A stretch of DNA of 53,296 bases, taken from positions 1-53,296 of the forward strand of contig NZ_SMJZ01000031.1 of NCBI RefSeq assembly GCF_004348345.1. The letters run 5' to 3'. This document shows positions 26,904-34,743 of the stretch, piece after piece; positions within the stretch are counted from its first letter, which is position 1, and the number at the start of each line of letters is the position of its first letter. The stretch comes from Nonomuraea longispora (GTDB lineage Bacteria > Actinomycetota > Actinomycetes > Streptosporangiales > Streptosporangiaceae). The position numbers and the translations under genes were made by a program. Below the pieces are notes generated by a model. It was given only the letters and a program-made list of their open reading frames with translations. It ran no database searches and was not told the origin of the DNA.

Positions 26904-27872
26904 GTGACCGGCCCATGGCGCATCGACACCCACAATCACGCCGTACCACCGAAGATGCAGCGGTGGGCTGTGCAGGCCGGCATCCTGCCGCCCGACCAGT
27001 CGAAGTGGCCGACCTGGGCGCGCTGGAGCCAGGCCGCCACCGAGCAGGTCATGGAGGAGAACGACATCGCAGCCGCGGTGACCTCCTCCCCCGCGCCGTT
27101 CGAGGTCTTCAAGGACACCGCCCAGGTCGCGACCGGCGCCAGGGTCATCAACGAGTCGCTCGCCGACCTCGTCAGGGAGCAGCCGCAGCGGTTCGGCTTC
27201 TTCGCCTATCTGCCGCTGACCGACGTCGACGCCGCGCTGGCCGAGGCCGACTACGCCCTCGGCACCCTCGGAGCCGAGGGCGTGCTCCTGTTGACGCACG
27301 TGAACGGCACCTATCTCGGCGACCCGTCGTTCGAGCCGCTCTTCGCCGAACTCGACCGGCGGCGCGCGGTGCTCTTCGTGCACCCGCAGTTCCTGCCAGG
27401 AGGCACACCGCCGGGAATTCCCGACTTCATGGGCGACTTCCTGCTCGACACGACCAGGGCGGCGCTGAGCCTGATGATCGGGGGCACCCTGGAGCGGCAC
27501 AGGAACCTGTCGGTCATCCTGTCGCACGGAGGCGGCTTCCTGCCGTACATGGCGGCGCGGATCGACTCCCGCTCGCATGACGAGGAAGGCGTGGACCCCG
27601 CGACCCTGCGCTCCTACGTGCGGCGCTTCTACTACGACACCGCCATGCCCACCTCGCCGTACGCGACGCCGACACTGCTCGCGGCCGCCGACCACTCGCG
27701 CATCCTCTACGGGACCGACTACAGCATGCGGACGGCCGAAGCCACCCGATACGTGACGGACGGGCTGGCCGGCGACCCGGTGATCGGGCCGCAGTTGCAC
27801 CGCGCGATCGAGCGCGACAACGCGCTGCGCCTGCTCCCGTCGCTGGCCGAGCGGATGAGCGTCACCGTCTGA
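26904..27872 (+). CDS. Amidohydrolase of the ACMSD decarboxylase family
   Basis: A 322-residue TIM-barrel metal enzyme. Metal-binding His residues lie in IDTHNH (H10, H12), with further conserved VHPQF, LSHGGGF and the catalytic YGTDY aspartate. Members include aminocarboxymuconate-semialdehyde decarboxylase and gamma-resorcylate decarboxylase, which remove aromatic or vinylic carboxylates. Decarboxylation of a polyketide acid intermediate is a reasonable guess. GTG 26904 is used. It converges on marR copy 2. Confidence 0.8.
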   Translation: MTGPWRIDTHNHAVPPKMQRWAVQAGILPPDQSKWPTWARWSQAATEQVMEENDIAAAVTSSPAPFEVFKDTAQVATGARVINESLADLVREQPQRFGFFAYLPLTDVDAALAEADYALGTLGAEGVLLLTHVNGTYLGDPSFEPLFAELDRRRAVLFVHPQFLPGGTPPGIPDFMGDFLLDTTRAALSLMIGGTLERHRNLSVILSHGGGFLPYMAARIDSRSHDEEGVDPATLRSYVRRFYYDTAMPTSPYATPTLLAAADHSRILYGTDYSMRTAEATRYVTDGLAGDPVIGPQLHRAIERDNALRLLPSLAERMSVTV

Positions 27873-27876
27873 CCAC

Positions 27877-27902
27877 GGGCCGCCGCGCGAGTTCGGCGGC
27901 CC
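27877..27902. terminator. Hairpin terminator after amidohydrolase gene
   Basis: A 9-bp perfect stem, GGGCCGCCG (27877-27885) with CGGCGGCCC (27894-27902) and an 8-nt loop, begins 5 bp after the stop codon. There is no T-run, which is common in high-GC actinomycetes. Confidence 0.6.
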
Positions 27903-27947
27903 GCCGCACCCCCGGGCACCGGGCCGGAACCGCTCGGCCGCCTCATC

Positions 27948-27999
27948 CCGGTCACGCCTGCGGGTCACGCTTACGGGTCACGGTTACGGGTCACGGCTG
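27948..27999. repeat. Four 13-bp tandem repeats
   Basis: Four consecutive 13-bp units match CGGGTCACGSYTR (27948-27960, 27961-27973, 27974-27986, 27987-27999), the first with one difference. They lie in the convergent region and run into the 3' end of marR copy 2; its stop (27991-27993) is in the last unit. Function unknown. Confidence 0.8.
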
Positions 28000-28515
28000 T
28001 GGGGTCTCGGCGCCACGTACCGGCGACACACCGTTGCCCTCCACGAGGGTCTCGCCCTGCCTGATGCGGTCGGCCTGGCGCGCGTGCCGGCTGACCGTGG
28101 CCCGCAGGAAGTCACGGATGAGGACGAGTTCTTCCACGGTGTGCCCGGCGAGCCCGGCCTCGTCCTCCTCGCTCAGCTGCCCCCACACAGCCTGCGCGAC
28201 GTACTCGGCCTGCGGGGTCGGCACGACGGTCACCCGGCGCCGGTCGTTGACGTCGCGGACCCGCCGGGCGTAGCCGGCCCGCTCCAGCCGGTCGATCGCA
28301 ATGGTGGCCGCGCTGGGGGACAGGCGGGCCGCGCCGGCCAACTCGCCGGCCGTCATCGGGCCGAGCGCGAAGACACAGCCCATGCAACGCATGTCTGTCC
28401 GGTTGACACCTAAACGCGCCGCCGCTGCCTCGTCCACCGCGTCCGAGACGTTCTGCAACTGCATGACGGCGACCTGGACCTCGTCGACAAGCGACTTCCA
28501 CACATCCTTTGACAT
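27991..28515 (-). CDS. MarR-family transcriptional regulator (copy 2)
   Basis: A 174-residue winged-helix regulator and paralogue of the MarR at 8307 (shared NRTDxRC, AGELA, IDRLERAGY and DRRRV). The C-terminus has an extra ~20-residue tail encoded partly in tandem repeats. It is divergent from the MFS exporter. The ATG at 28515 lies inside the left arm of the 43-bp operator, and no Shine-Dalgarno is visible, so the mRNA may be leaderless. It probably represses itself and the exporter, released by the cluster product. Confidence 0.88.
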   Translation of the reverse strand: MSKDVWKSLVDEVQVAVMQLQNVSDAVDEAAAARLGVNRTDMRCMGCVFALGPMTAGELAGAARLSPSAATIAIDRLERAGYARRVRDVNDRRRVTVVPTPQAEYVAQAVWGQLSEEDEAGLAGHTVEELVLIRDFLRATVSRHARQADRIRQGETLVEGNGVSPVRGAETPQP

Positions 28516-28551
28516 TTAAAATATCCATGGATTAGACTTATTAATTGTCAA
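28509..28551. promoter_or_regulatory. Divergent promoter with 43-bp MarR operator
   Basis: Near-perfect arms TTGACATTT (28509-28517) and AATTGTCAA (28543-28551) span exactly 43 bp, the same length as the element at 7304. The two elements agree at about 33 of 43 positions. Plus strand: -35 TTGACA (28509-28514) and -10 TAGACT (28533-28538), 18-bp spacer, driving the exporter. The minus strand also carries TTGACA in the right arm for marR. Confidence 0.85.
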
Positions 28552-28644
28552 AGTATACATCTATCTTCCTGGGAGTACAGCCTGTCGCGAGGTGACGACC
28601 TCGACAGGACGCACCGGGACCAATCCCTCCAAGGAGGTGTGAGG

Positions 28645-30246
28645 ATGAGCCAGCGCCGCGGGAACCCATGGATCGTCATGGTGACGCTCTGCATCGGGTT
28701 CTTCATGACCATCCTGGACACCACGATCGTCAACATCGCGATCCCCGACATCCTCGAAGATCTGGACGCGACGATCAGCGAAGTGCTGTGGGTGATGAGC
28801 GCCTACATCCTCGTGGTCGCCGTACTCGTGATCACGGCCGGCCGCCTGGGCGACATCGTCGGACCCCGCAAGGTCTTCATCGCCGGCATGGTCCTTTTCA
28901 CGGTCGCCTCCGCGCTCTGCGGAGCCGCCATGGAGCCCTGGCAGCTCATCGCGGCCCGGGCCCTGCAGGGCATCGGCGCCGCGTTGATCACACCGCAGAC
29001 CCTCACCATCCTGACCGGGGTCTTCCCACCCGAGAAGCGCGGCCTGCCCAGCGCCATCTGGGGCGTCACGGCGGGCGTGGCCGGTCTGGCCGGCCCGACG
29101 CTCGGCGGGCTGCTCGTCGCCGAGGGCAACTGGCGCTGGGTCTTCTACGTCAACGTGCCGCTCGGGCTGGTCACCATCGCCATGGCCTTCGCCCTCATCC
29201 CCGACGTCCGCCCGGACAAGCGCCTCCGGCTCGACATCACCGGGGTCGTCCTGGCCAGCGCGGCGCTCGGGGCGATCACGTACGGGCTGCTGGAGGGCGA
29301 CCGCTACGGATGGGGCACGATCACCTCCTTCCTCAGCATTCCCCTGGTCCTCGCGGCCGGCCTCGTGCTCCTCGTGGTGTTCCTGGCGACGCAGGCGCGC
29401 GTGAACGACCCCCTGATGCCTCTGGGGATCTTCAGGGACCGCGGCTTCTCACTGATGAGCTTCGTGGTCGTCGCCGTCTCCTTCGGCATGATGGGGTTGT
29501 CGCTGACCCTCACGATCTACCTGCAGCAGGTCCTCGGGCTCAGCGCGCTCCAGGCCGGACTCACGCTCGCGCCGACCGCGCTGGCCATGATGTTCTCGTT
29601 CCCCGTCGTCGGCTTCCTGATCGACAAGATCGGCGGGAAGTACGTGCTCATCTGCGGCCTGGCCCTCTACCCGGTCAGCCTCGCGCTCATCGGCAACACG
29701 GCGCGGACCGACTCCGGCCAGTGGTCGCTCCTTGGGCCGCTGATCCTGGCGGGCATCAGCCAGGCGGCCGCATTCGCCCCGACCGTCACGATGGCCATGC
29801 AGGACGTGCGGACGGAGTTCGCGGGGGCCGCCTCGGGCGCCTTCAACGCGGTCCGCCAGCTGGGCTTCCTGATCGCCGTCGCCGCGATGGGCGCGGTGCT
29901 GCAGAGCCGCTTGACCAGTGAGCTGCACGGCGAGGCGGAGCGCCAGGCGGCACAGCTGCCCGGTGAGTTCAGGGAGGGCTTCGTCGACGCCGTCACCTCG
30001 GCGGGCGGCAGCATCGATGCGGGAGCCGGCGACGTGCGGTTGCCCGCCGGCGCGAGCGGTCAGCTCGCCCAGCAGATGCGGGAGATCGCCCAGTCGGTCT
30101 TCGACCAGGCCTTCGTCGGCGCCCTGCGCTTCACGCTCCTGACCTGCGCCGCAGTGGTGGTCGTCGCCTGCCTGCTCAGCTTCGCCGCCAAGCGGCCGGA
30201 CCCCGCGAAGGCGCCCACGGCCGAGGAGGAACCGGCCCTGATGTGA
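28645..30246 (+). CDS. MFS multidrug exporter (DHA2/EmrB-QacA type)
   Basis: A 533-residue transporter with about fourteen membrane spans. Motif A-like GRLGDIVGPRK, motif C-like GVTAGVAGLAGPTLGG and the N-terminal FFMTILDTTIVNIAIP are typical of DHA2 drug/proton antiporters. ATG 28645 lies seven bases after a perfect AAGGAGG; GTG 28639 is too close. It is controlled by the divergent MarR through the 43-bp operator. Likely self-resistance export of the polyketide glycoside. A 6-bp stem with TCAG loop (30245-30260) may terminate it. Confidence 0.9.
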   Translation: MSQRRGNPWIVMVTLCIGFFMTILDTTIVNIAIPDILEDLDATISEVLWVMSAYILVVAVLVITAGRLGDIVGPRKVFIAGMVLFTVASALCGAAMEPWQLIAARALQGIGAALITPQTLTILTGVFPPEKRGLPSAIWGVTAGVAGLAGPTLGGLLVAEGNWRWVFYVNVPLGLVTIAMAFALIPDVRPDKRLRLDITGVVLASAALGAITYGLLEGDRYGWGTITSFLSIPLVLAAGLVLLVVFLATQARVNDPLMPLGIFRDRGFSLMSFVVVAVSFGMMGLSLTLTIYLQQVLGLSALQAGLTLAPTALAMMFSFPVVGFLIDKIGGKYVLICGLALYPVSLALIGNTARTDSGQWSLLGPLILAGISQAAAFAPTVTMAMQDVRTEFAGAASGAFNAVRQLGFLIAVAAMGAVLQSRLTSELHGEAERQAAQLPGEFREGFVDAVTSAGGSIDAGAGDVRLPAGASGQLAQQMREIAQSVFDQAFVGALRFTLLTCAAVVVVACLLSFAAKRPDPAKAPTAEEEPALM

Positions 30247-30746
30247 CCGGTCAGCCGGTCGTTGCCGCCACGCATCCGTTCACGACATCACAGGGGGACG
30301 GACCGGGAGGAAGTCGGCGCCTGCCACGATCACTTCCGGCCTCGGCTTCGAGCGTTTCTCTAGTAATAATCAAGGGTAATGCTCGAGGATCGTCTCCGGT
30401 GTCCCGATCAAGAAAATAAAGGCGCGTTCTCAACAAGGAATAAGCGCTCCCCGGTCACCAGTCACAGCAGACGGCACACCAACGGGGGTTGATTCAATGC
30501 CGCGGACAGTTCGCGCTTGTGTTACCTGCTGGAAATCGAGCGAATCGGCCGGCGAAACCCTATCGCGCGACAATTCGACGAGGAGCTGCCGGCGGCGGCC
30601 GAGCCGCCTTTCGGTGAAACTCCCGCCTGGCGGCGCGTACGCGGGCGTCGCTCCTGGACCTGCACTTCTTGCCAGGTGAACGCCGACGGAACCCACCGAA
30701 CCAGTGGGCCGCAGTAACTCTTTCCGACGACGGTTAGGAGATTCTA
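30247..30746. other. Long non-coding leader region upstream of the SARP gene
   Basis: About 500 bp without a convincing gene. It includes an AT-richer patch (30358-30420, TAGTAATAATCAAGG) unlike the surroundings and two TCGAG motifs (30348, 30383) 35 bp apart. Short frames such as 30497-30679 and 30517-30717 exist but lack support. Most likely regulatory DNA for the pathway activator. Confidence 0.5.
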
Positions 30747-30791
30747 GCGAGGTCGGATGCACCGCGCAAGCATCGCGCATACCGACCTCGC
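30747..30791. promoter_or_regulatory. Large inverted repeat upstream of the SARP activator
   Basis: Arms GCGAGGTCGG (30747-30756) and CCGACCTCGC (30782-30791) are perfect. The inner ATGC/GCAT extends the stem to 14 bp with one bulged A and a 16-nt loop. It ends 42 bp before the SARP ATG, so it is either an operator over the promoter or an mRNA leader hairpin. Confidence 0.7.
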
Positions 30792-30833
30792 CTGCCATAG
30801 AAAGGTCGATTGCCTTCACGCTTGGGGATCAAG

Positions 30834-32819
30834 ATGAGATTCTGTGTCCTGGGAACTCTGAGAGTGCTCGACGGCAGCCGGGAGGTGACTCCTTCGGCCC
30901 CAAAACTCCGGCAGGTGCTCACTTTTCTTCTCCTGCGGCGCAACAACATCGTACAGACCACCGAGCTCATCGACGAACTGTGGGGAGAAAATCCACCCAG
31001 CAGCGCGCTCTCCACTCTGCAGACCTACATCTACAAGCTGCGAAAGATCCTCTCCAACGACGAGGTCGACTCGTTCGAGGAGATTTTGCAGACGCAGTCG
31101 TGGGGATACATGCTGACCATCGACCACGACCAGCTCGACCTGAACCAGTTCGAACGGCTGCTCGCCGAAGGCGTGGCGGCGCTGAAGCGGAATGAGACCG
31201 AGATGGCCGCCAAGTGCCTGGCCGAGGCCCTCTCGCTGTGGCGCGGCCTGGCACTGGCCGATGTGGCCGCGGGCAACCTGCTGTCGGCCTACGTGGCCTC
31301 CCTCGAGGAGAGCCGGCTGCGCGCGCTCGAGCTGCGCGTCGAGAGCGATCTGCGGCTCGGCCGGCATCGCGAGGTCGTGGGCGAGCTCAAGCACCTGATC
31401 TCGGTGCATCCCCTCCATGAGGCCTTCTACGCGCAGCTGATGAACGCCCTGCATCGCTCAGGCCGGCGCTGGGAGGCGCTGGAGGTGTACCAGCGGCTGC
31501 GGGCGACCCTGGTGGAAGAGGTGGGCATCGAGCCGTCCGCGGACACACAACGGCTGCACCAGTCGCTCCTGTCGGAGGAGACCACCGCACACCCCGCCAA
31601 GCTGGAGCCGCAGGCCGGCCAGGGCCGCAGGAGCACGGCCGTGATCGAAAGGCCGAGGCACGCTGTGAGGACGCTCCTGCCGGCCCAGCTGCCACCGGAC
31701 ATCTGGGACTTCACCGGCCGCCAGTCCAGCATCAACGACCTGGTCGCCGCCGCCACCATGACGGAGCCCACGGCCACCACGCCGCCGACCGTGCTGATCG
31801 CGGGAATGCCCGGCGTCGGCAAGACGGCCCTCGCGGTGCACCTGGCGCACCTGATCAAGCGGGATTTCCCCGACGGCCAGTTCTACTGCACGCTGCGCGG
31901 GAGCGACGGCGAGCCCGCCGACCCCGGCCAGGTGCTCTACAACTGGCTGATAGCGACCGACATGTACACCAAGAAGCTGCCGAGCAGCACCGAGGAACGC
32001 TCGAAGATGTTCAGAAGCTGGTGCTCGGCGCATCGTGTGCTGATCGTCCTCGACAACGCCGCCTCGGCCGCGCAGATCTCTCCGCTTCTGCCCGGCAGCG
32101 AGCACTGCACGACGATCATCACCAGCAGGTCCGGCTTATACGGGTTCCCCTGCAGGAAGCGCCTCGACCTGGCGCCGCTCACCCTGGAGGAAGGCGTACG
32201 CCTGCTGGGCGCGGTCGCGGGCAGGCAGCGCATCGAGCGCGAGAAGGGCGACGCGCAGAGCGTGGTGCGCTTCTGCGAGGGGCTGCCGCTGGCGGTGCGC
32301 GCCGCAGGCGCCCGGCTGACCGCGTCGCCGACCCTGCCGCTGCGGACCCTGGCCGCCCGCCTGGCCGATCCGGAGTTGCGCCTCAAAGAGCTGAACTCCA
32401 CCGACTTCGACATCTACCACAGCTTCGACCTCAACTACCAGGAGCTCGACCCCCGCGAACGCGGCGCCCTGTGGCTGCTCTACCTGCGACGCAGCACGCG
32501 CTTCAACCTCAAGAGCGCCGCCGAAACGGTCGGCTGCGACATCGACACGAGCGAGACGATCCTCACCCGGCTGGTCTCAGCCCACTTTCTCCGCATCGTC
32601 GGCTACAACGGCGCACGGGACGACGTCGTGTACGCCATCAACGAGCTGGCCCACCTGTACGCGGAGAAGAAGCTGGAGAACGAGCTGGCCGAGCGAGGCA
32701 CGCCGGCCGAGGCGAGCCTGGACGCCGGGGAGACGACCGCGATCGAGGCGCCCGCCGGCTCAGGCCCTCCCGCCGCCCCGGGCCGGCTCGTACGCCGTGA
32801 TCTGCGCTGGAACAACTGA
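30834..32819 (+). CDS. SARP-family pathway activator with NB-ARC ATPase domain
   Basis: A 661-residue AfsR-like regulator. Residues 1-~95 form an OmpR-type winged helix (LRQVLTFLLLRRNN, YIYKLRKIL). Residues ~100-245 are the BTAD domain. Residues ~290-560 are NB-ARC with P-loop GMPGVGKTA (~323) and Walker B-like VLIVLDNA. The TPR repeats of full AfsR are absent. It binds direct repeats with 11-bp periodicity and recruits RNA polymerase. ATG 30834 follows GGGGA. Leu435 is encoded by TTA (32136-32138), implying bldA-dependent translation. Probably the cluster-situated activator. Confidence 0.9.
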   Translation: MRFCVLGTLRVLDGSREVTPSAPKLRQVLTFLLLRRNNIVQTTELIDELWGENPPSSALSTLQTYIYKLRKILSNDEVDSFEEILQTQSWGYMLTIDHDQLDLNQFERLLAEGVAALKRNETEMAAKCLAEALSLWRGLALADVAAGNLLSAYVASLEESRLRALELRVESDLRLGRHREVVGELKHLISVHPLHEAFYAQLMNALHRSGRRWEALEVYQRLRATLVEEVGIEPSADTQRLHQSLLSEETTAHPAKLEPQAGQGRRSTAVIERPRHAVRTLLPAQLPPDIWDFTGRQSSINDLVAAATMTEPTATTPPTVLIAGMPGVGKTALAVHLAHLIKRDFPDGQFYCTLRGSDGEPADPGQVLYNWLIATDMYTKKLPSSTEERSKMFRSWCSAHRVLIVLDNAASAAQISPLLPGSEHCTTIITSRSGLYGFPCRKRLDLAPLTLEEGVRLLGAVAGRQRIEREKGDAQSVVRFCEGLPLAVRAAGARLTASPTLPLRTLAARLADPELRLKELNSTDFDIYHSFDLNYQELDPRERGALWLLYLRRSTRFNLKSAAETVGCDIDTSETILTRLVSAHFLRIVGYNGARDDVVYAINELAHLYAEKKLENELAERGTPAEASLDAGETTAIEAPAGSGPPAAPGRLVRRDLRWNN

Positions 32820-32843
32820 TTCGCTGTGGAGGCGAACCCTGCC

Positions 32844-32899
32844 CCCGAACACCGAGCACTGAAATTTTTTTCCATGAAAATTTTTTCGCCCGAACACCG
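32844..32899. repeat. 11-bp direct repeats flanking an AT-rich island
   Basis: CCCGAACACCG occurs at 32844-32854 and 32889-32899, enclosing about 27 nearly pure A/T bases (two AAATTTTTT-like tracts around CCATG). This contrasts sharply with the GC-rich surroundings. It lies between convergent SARP and rmlA genes. It may provide T-runs for terminators on both strands. Confidence 0.7.
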
Positions 32900-32930
32900 G
32901 CGCGGGGTCCTCAATCGCCCGGCGGGGCGA

Positions 32931-32972
32931 CGTGGCCACGTCCGGAGCACCGGTGCTCCGGGCGTGGCCACG
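32931..32972. terminator. 42-bp near-perfect palindrome between convergent genes
   Basis: The palindrome has CGTGGCCACG at both ends and CCGGAGCACC/GGTGCTCCGG at the centre. It gives a 21-bp stem with one T-G pair and no spacer, 27 bp downstream of the minus-strand rmlA stop. Likely a terminator or transcription barrier, with the AT tracts at 32862-32886 beyond it on the minus strand. Confidence 0.7.
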
Positions 32973-32998
32973 AGACAGCCGGGTCCGTACAGGGTGCG

Positions 32999-33895
32999 TC
33001 ATGGATGCGGGACCGTCGAATGGGCGGCGAACTCCTCCGCGACGGCGCACACGTACCGCCCGTAGTCGGACGGCGCCAGTCTCTCCCCGAGTTCGCGGCA
33101 CTCCTCGGCCCGGATGAAGCCCATCCGCAGCGCGACCTCCTCGATGCAGGCGATCCGTACGCCCTGTCTGCTCTCCAGCGCGCTGACGTACTGCGCGGCC
33201 TGCAACAGCGAGGCCGGCGTGCCCGCGTCCAGCCACGCGCATCCGCGTCCCAGATCCACCAGCCGGGCCTTGCCGCGTTCCAGATAGTCGCGGTTGACGT
33301 CGGTGATCTCCAGCTCGCCACGGGCCGACGGCGACAGGTTCTTGGCGATGTCGAGCACTTCGTTGTCATAGAGATAGAGGCCGACGATCGCGCGGTTGGA
33401 CCGCGGCCTGGCAGGCTTCTCCTCGATCGAGATCAGCTTGCCCGCCGCGTCGGTCTCGCCGACCCCGTACCTCTCGGGATCGGTCACCGGGTAGCCGAAG
33501 AGCACGCAACCGTCGATGTCCCGGGCCTGCTCCTGCAGGATGTCGTCGAACCTGTGCCCGTGGAAGACGTTGTCGCCGAGCACCAGGGCCACCGGATCGT
33601 CACCGACGTGGTCAGCGCCGACGATGAACGCGTCGGCCAGCCCGCGCGGCTCCTGCTGTCTGGCGTACCGCAGGCTCAGCCCCAGCTGCGCGCCGTCGCC
33701 GAGCAGCCGCTGGATCTGCGGCAGGTCCACCGGCGTGGAGATGATGAGAATGTCGCGGATGCCCGCCAGCATCAGGGCCGACAGCGGATAGTAGATCAGC
33801 GGCTTGTCGTTCACCGGCAGCAGCTGCTTGGACACCGCGAGGGTGATGGGGTGCAGGCGGGTTCCCCGCCCGCCCGCCAGGATGATCCCCTTCAT
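32999..33895 (-). CDS. rmlA: Glucose-1-phosphate thymidylyltransferase
   Basis: A 298-residue sugar nucleotidyltransferase with signature LAGGRGTRLHPITLAVSKQLLPV, and also GDNVF, EEKP and ITDVNRDYL. It makes dTDP-glucose from glucose-1-phosphate and dTTP. ATG 33895 overlaps the LLM oxidoreductase stop (ATGA). It is the last gene of the polyketide operon. No dTDP-glucose 4,6-dehydratase is in the window. The product therefore either feeds the 6-dehydrogenase/decarboxylase branch at 21936-24273 or needs an RmlB from elsewhere. Confidence 0.93.
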   Translation of the reverse strand: MKGIILAGGRGTRLHPITLAVSKQLLPVNDKPLIYYPLSALMLAGIRDILIISTPVDLPQIQRLLGDGAQLGLSLRYARQQEPRGLADAFIVGADHVGDDPVALVLGDNVFHGHRFDDILQEQARDIDGCVLFGYPVTDPERYGVGETDAAGKLISIEEKPARPRSNRAIVGLYLYDNEVLDIAKNLSPSARGELEITDVNRDYLERGKARLVDLGRGCAWLDAGTPASLLQAAQYVSALESRQGVRIACIEEVALRMGFIRAEECRELGERLAPSDYGRYVCAVAEEFAAHSTVPHP

Positions 33896-34740
33896 GTCCG
33901 TGCGGCCCGCGCCAGCAGGTCCACCTGATCCGGGTCGCCGGAGCAGGGGAAGAAGACGAGCTCGTCGCACCCTGCGGACTCGTACTCCTTGATGGTGCGC
34001 TGGAGCTCGCTCTCGGTCGTCACGGTCTGGGCGGCCGCGCGGTCGGCGTAGGGGCCCGCCTGCTCGTAGTAGCGGCGCATGTGCGCGACGGCCCGCTCGG
34101 CGCCGTCCGCGCCGAACGAGAAGTAGGCCAGCGCCACCATGCGCGGCCGATCCGTCCTGCCCTCGGCCGACCAGGCGGCGCGGGCGCGCGCCGCCAGTTC
34201 CGCGTACGGGACCGACGACGAGCCGCCGGCGATCCAGCCCTGTCCCAGGCGGGCGGCCCGCCGCAGAGCCGCGTCCGTGTGCCCGCCGACCCAGATGGGC
34301 GGCCCGCCGGCGGCGGGCTCCGGGCCGATCCCGGAGCCCGGCGCCCAGGCCTCGCGCAGCTCCGTGATCAGGACGTCAAGCCGCCTGCCTCGTCGCCGGT
34401 ACGGCTGCCCCGCGGCCTCGAAGTCGTCGGCGCGGCCTCCCGCGGCCACCCCGACCGCCAGCCGCCCGCCCGACAGTTCGTCCACGGTGGCCAGCTGCTT
34501 GGCCAGGACCGCGGCCCCGCCTCTGTACGCGGCGATCAGGATCGTCGTGGCGAGCCTGATCCGCCGGGTCACGGCGGCGGCGGCCGCGAGCGTGACGACG
34601 GGTTCGTGGTTGCCGGCCACCAACCGGTCGAGCACCCCGAGCGAGGACAGGCCGCGGGCGTCCGCGCGACGTGCCCACTCGAGGAGGGTGGCGCCGTCCA
34701 CTCCGCGCACCGTCGTCGGCAGGCCGACTCCGACGTCCAC
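33892..34740 (-). CDS. LLM-class (F420/FMN-dependent) oxidoreductase
   Basis: A 282-residue TIM-barrel of the luciferase-like family. Visible are VGVGLPTT at the N-terminus, RIRLATTILIA and LSGGRLAVGVAAGG, and PPIWVGGHT. It lacks the insertions of longer members. Actinomycete members mostly use F420H2 for hydride transfer to ketones, imines or quinones. AGGGGAG lies seven bases before GTG 34740. It sits between the O-methyltransferase and rmlA, so it acts on aglycone or sugar; the sequence does not decide which. Confidence 0.8.
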   Translation of the reverse strand: MDVGVGLPTTVRGVDGATLLEWARRADARGLSSLGVLDRLVAGNHEPVVTLAAAAAVTRRIRLATTILIAAYRGGAAVLAKQLATVDELSGGRLAVGVAAGGRADDFEAAGQPYRRRGRRLDVLITELREAWAPGSGIGPEPAAGGPPIWVGGHTDAALRRAARLGQGWIAGGSSSVPYAELAARARAAWSAEGRTDRPRMVALAYFSFGADGAERAVAHMRRYYEQAGPYADRAAAQTVTTESELQRTIKEYESAGCDELVFFPCSGDPDQVDLLARAART

Positions 34741-34743
34741 GGA

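Noticed and set aside
30517..30717. Short plus-strand frame with a CTSC-containing end, resembling a ribosomal peptide precursor
   Set aside because: Only a TTG start, no clear ribosome site, no modification enzyme nearby, and it lies in the SARP leader region.
30430..30819. 129-codon minus-strand frame upstream of the SARP gene
   Set aside because: No recognisable domain, and it covers the large hairpin and SARP promoter region; more likely chance in GC-rich DNA.
32999..33970. rmlA start 25 codons further upstream
   Set aside because: The extension lies within the LLM gene, and the sugar nucleotidyltransferase signature begins right after ATG 33895.
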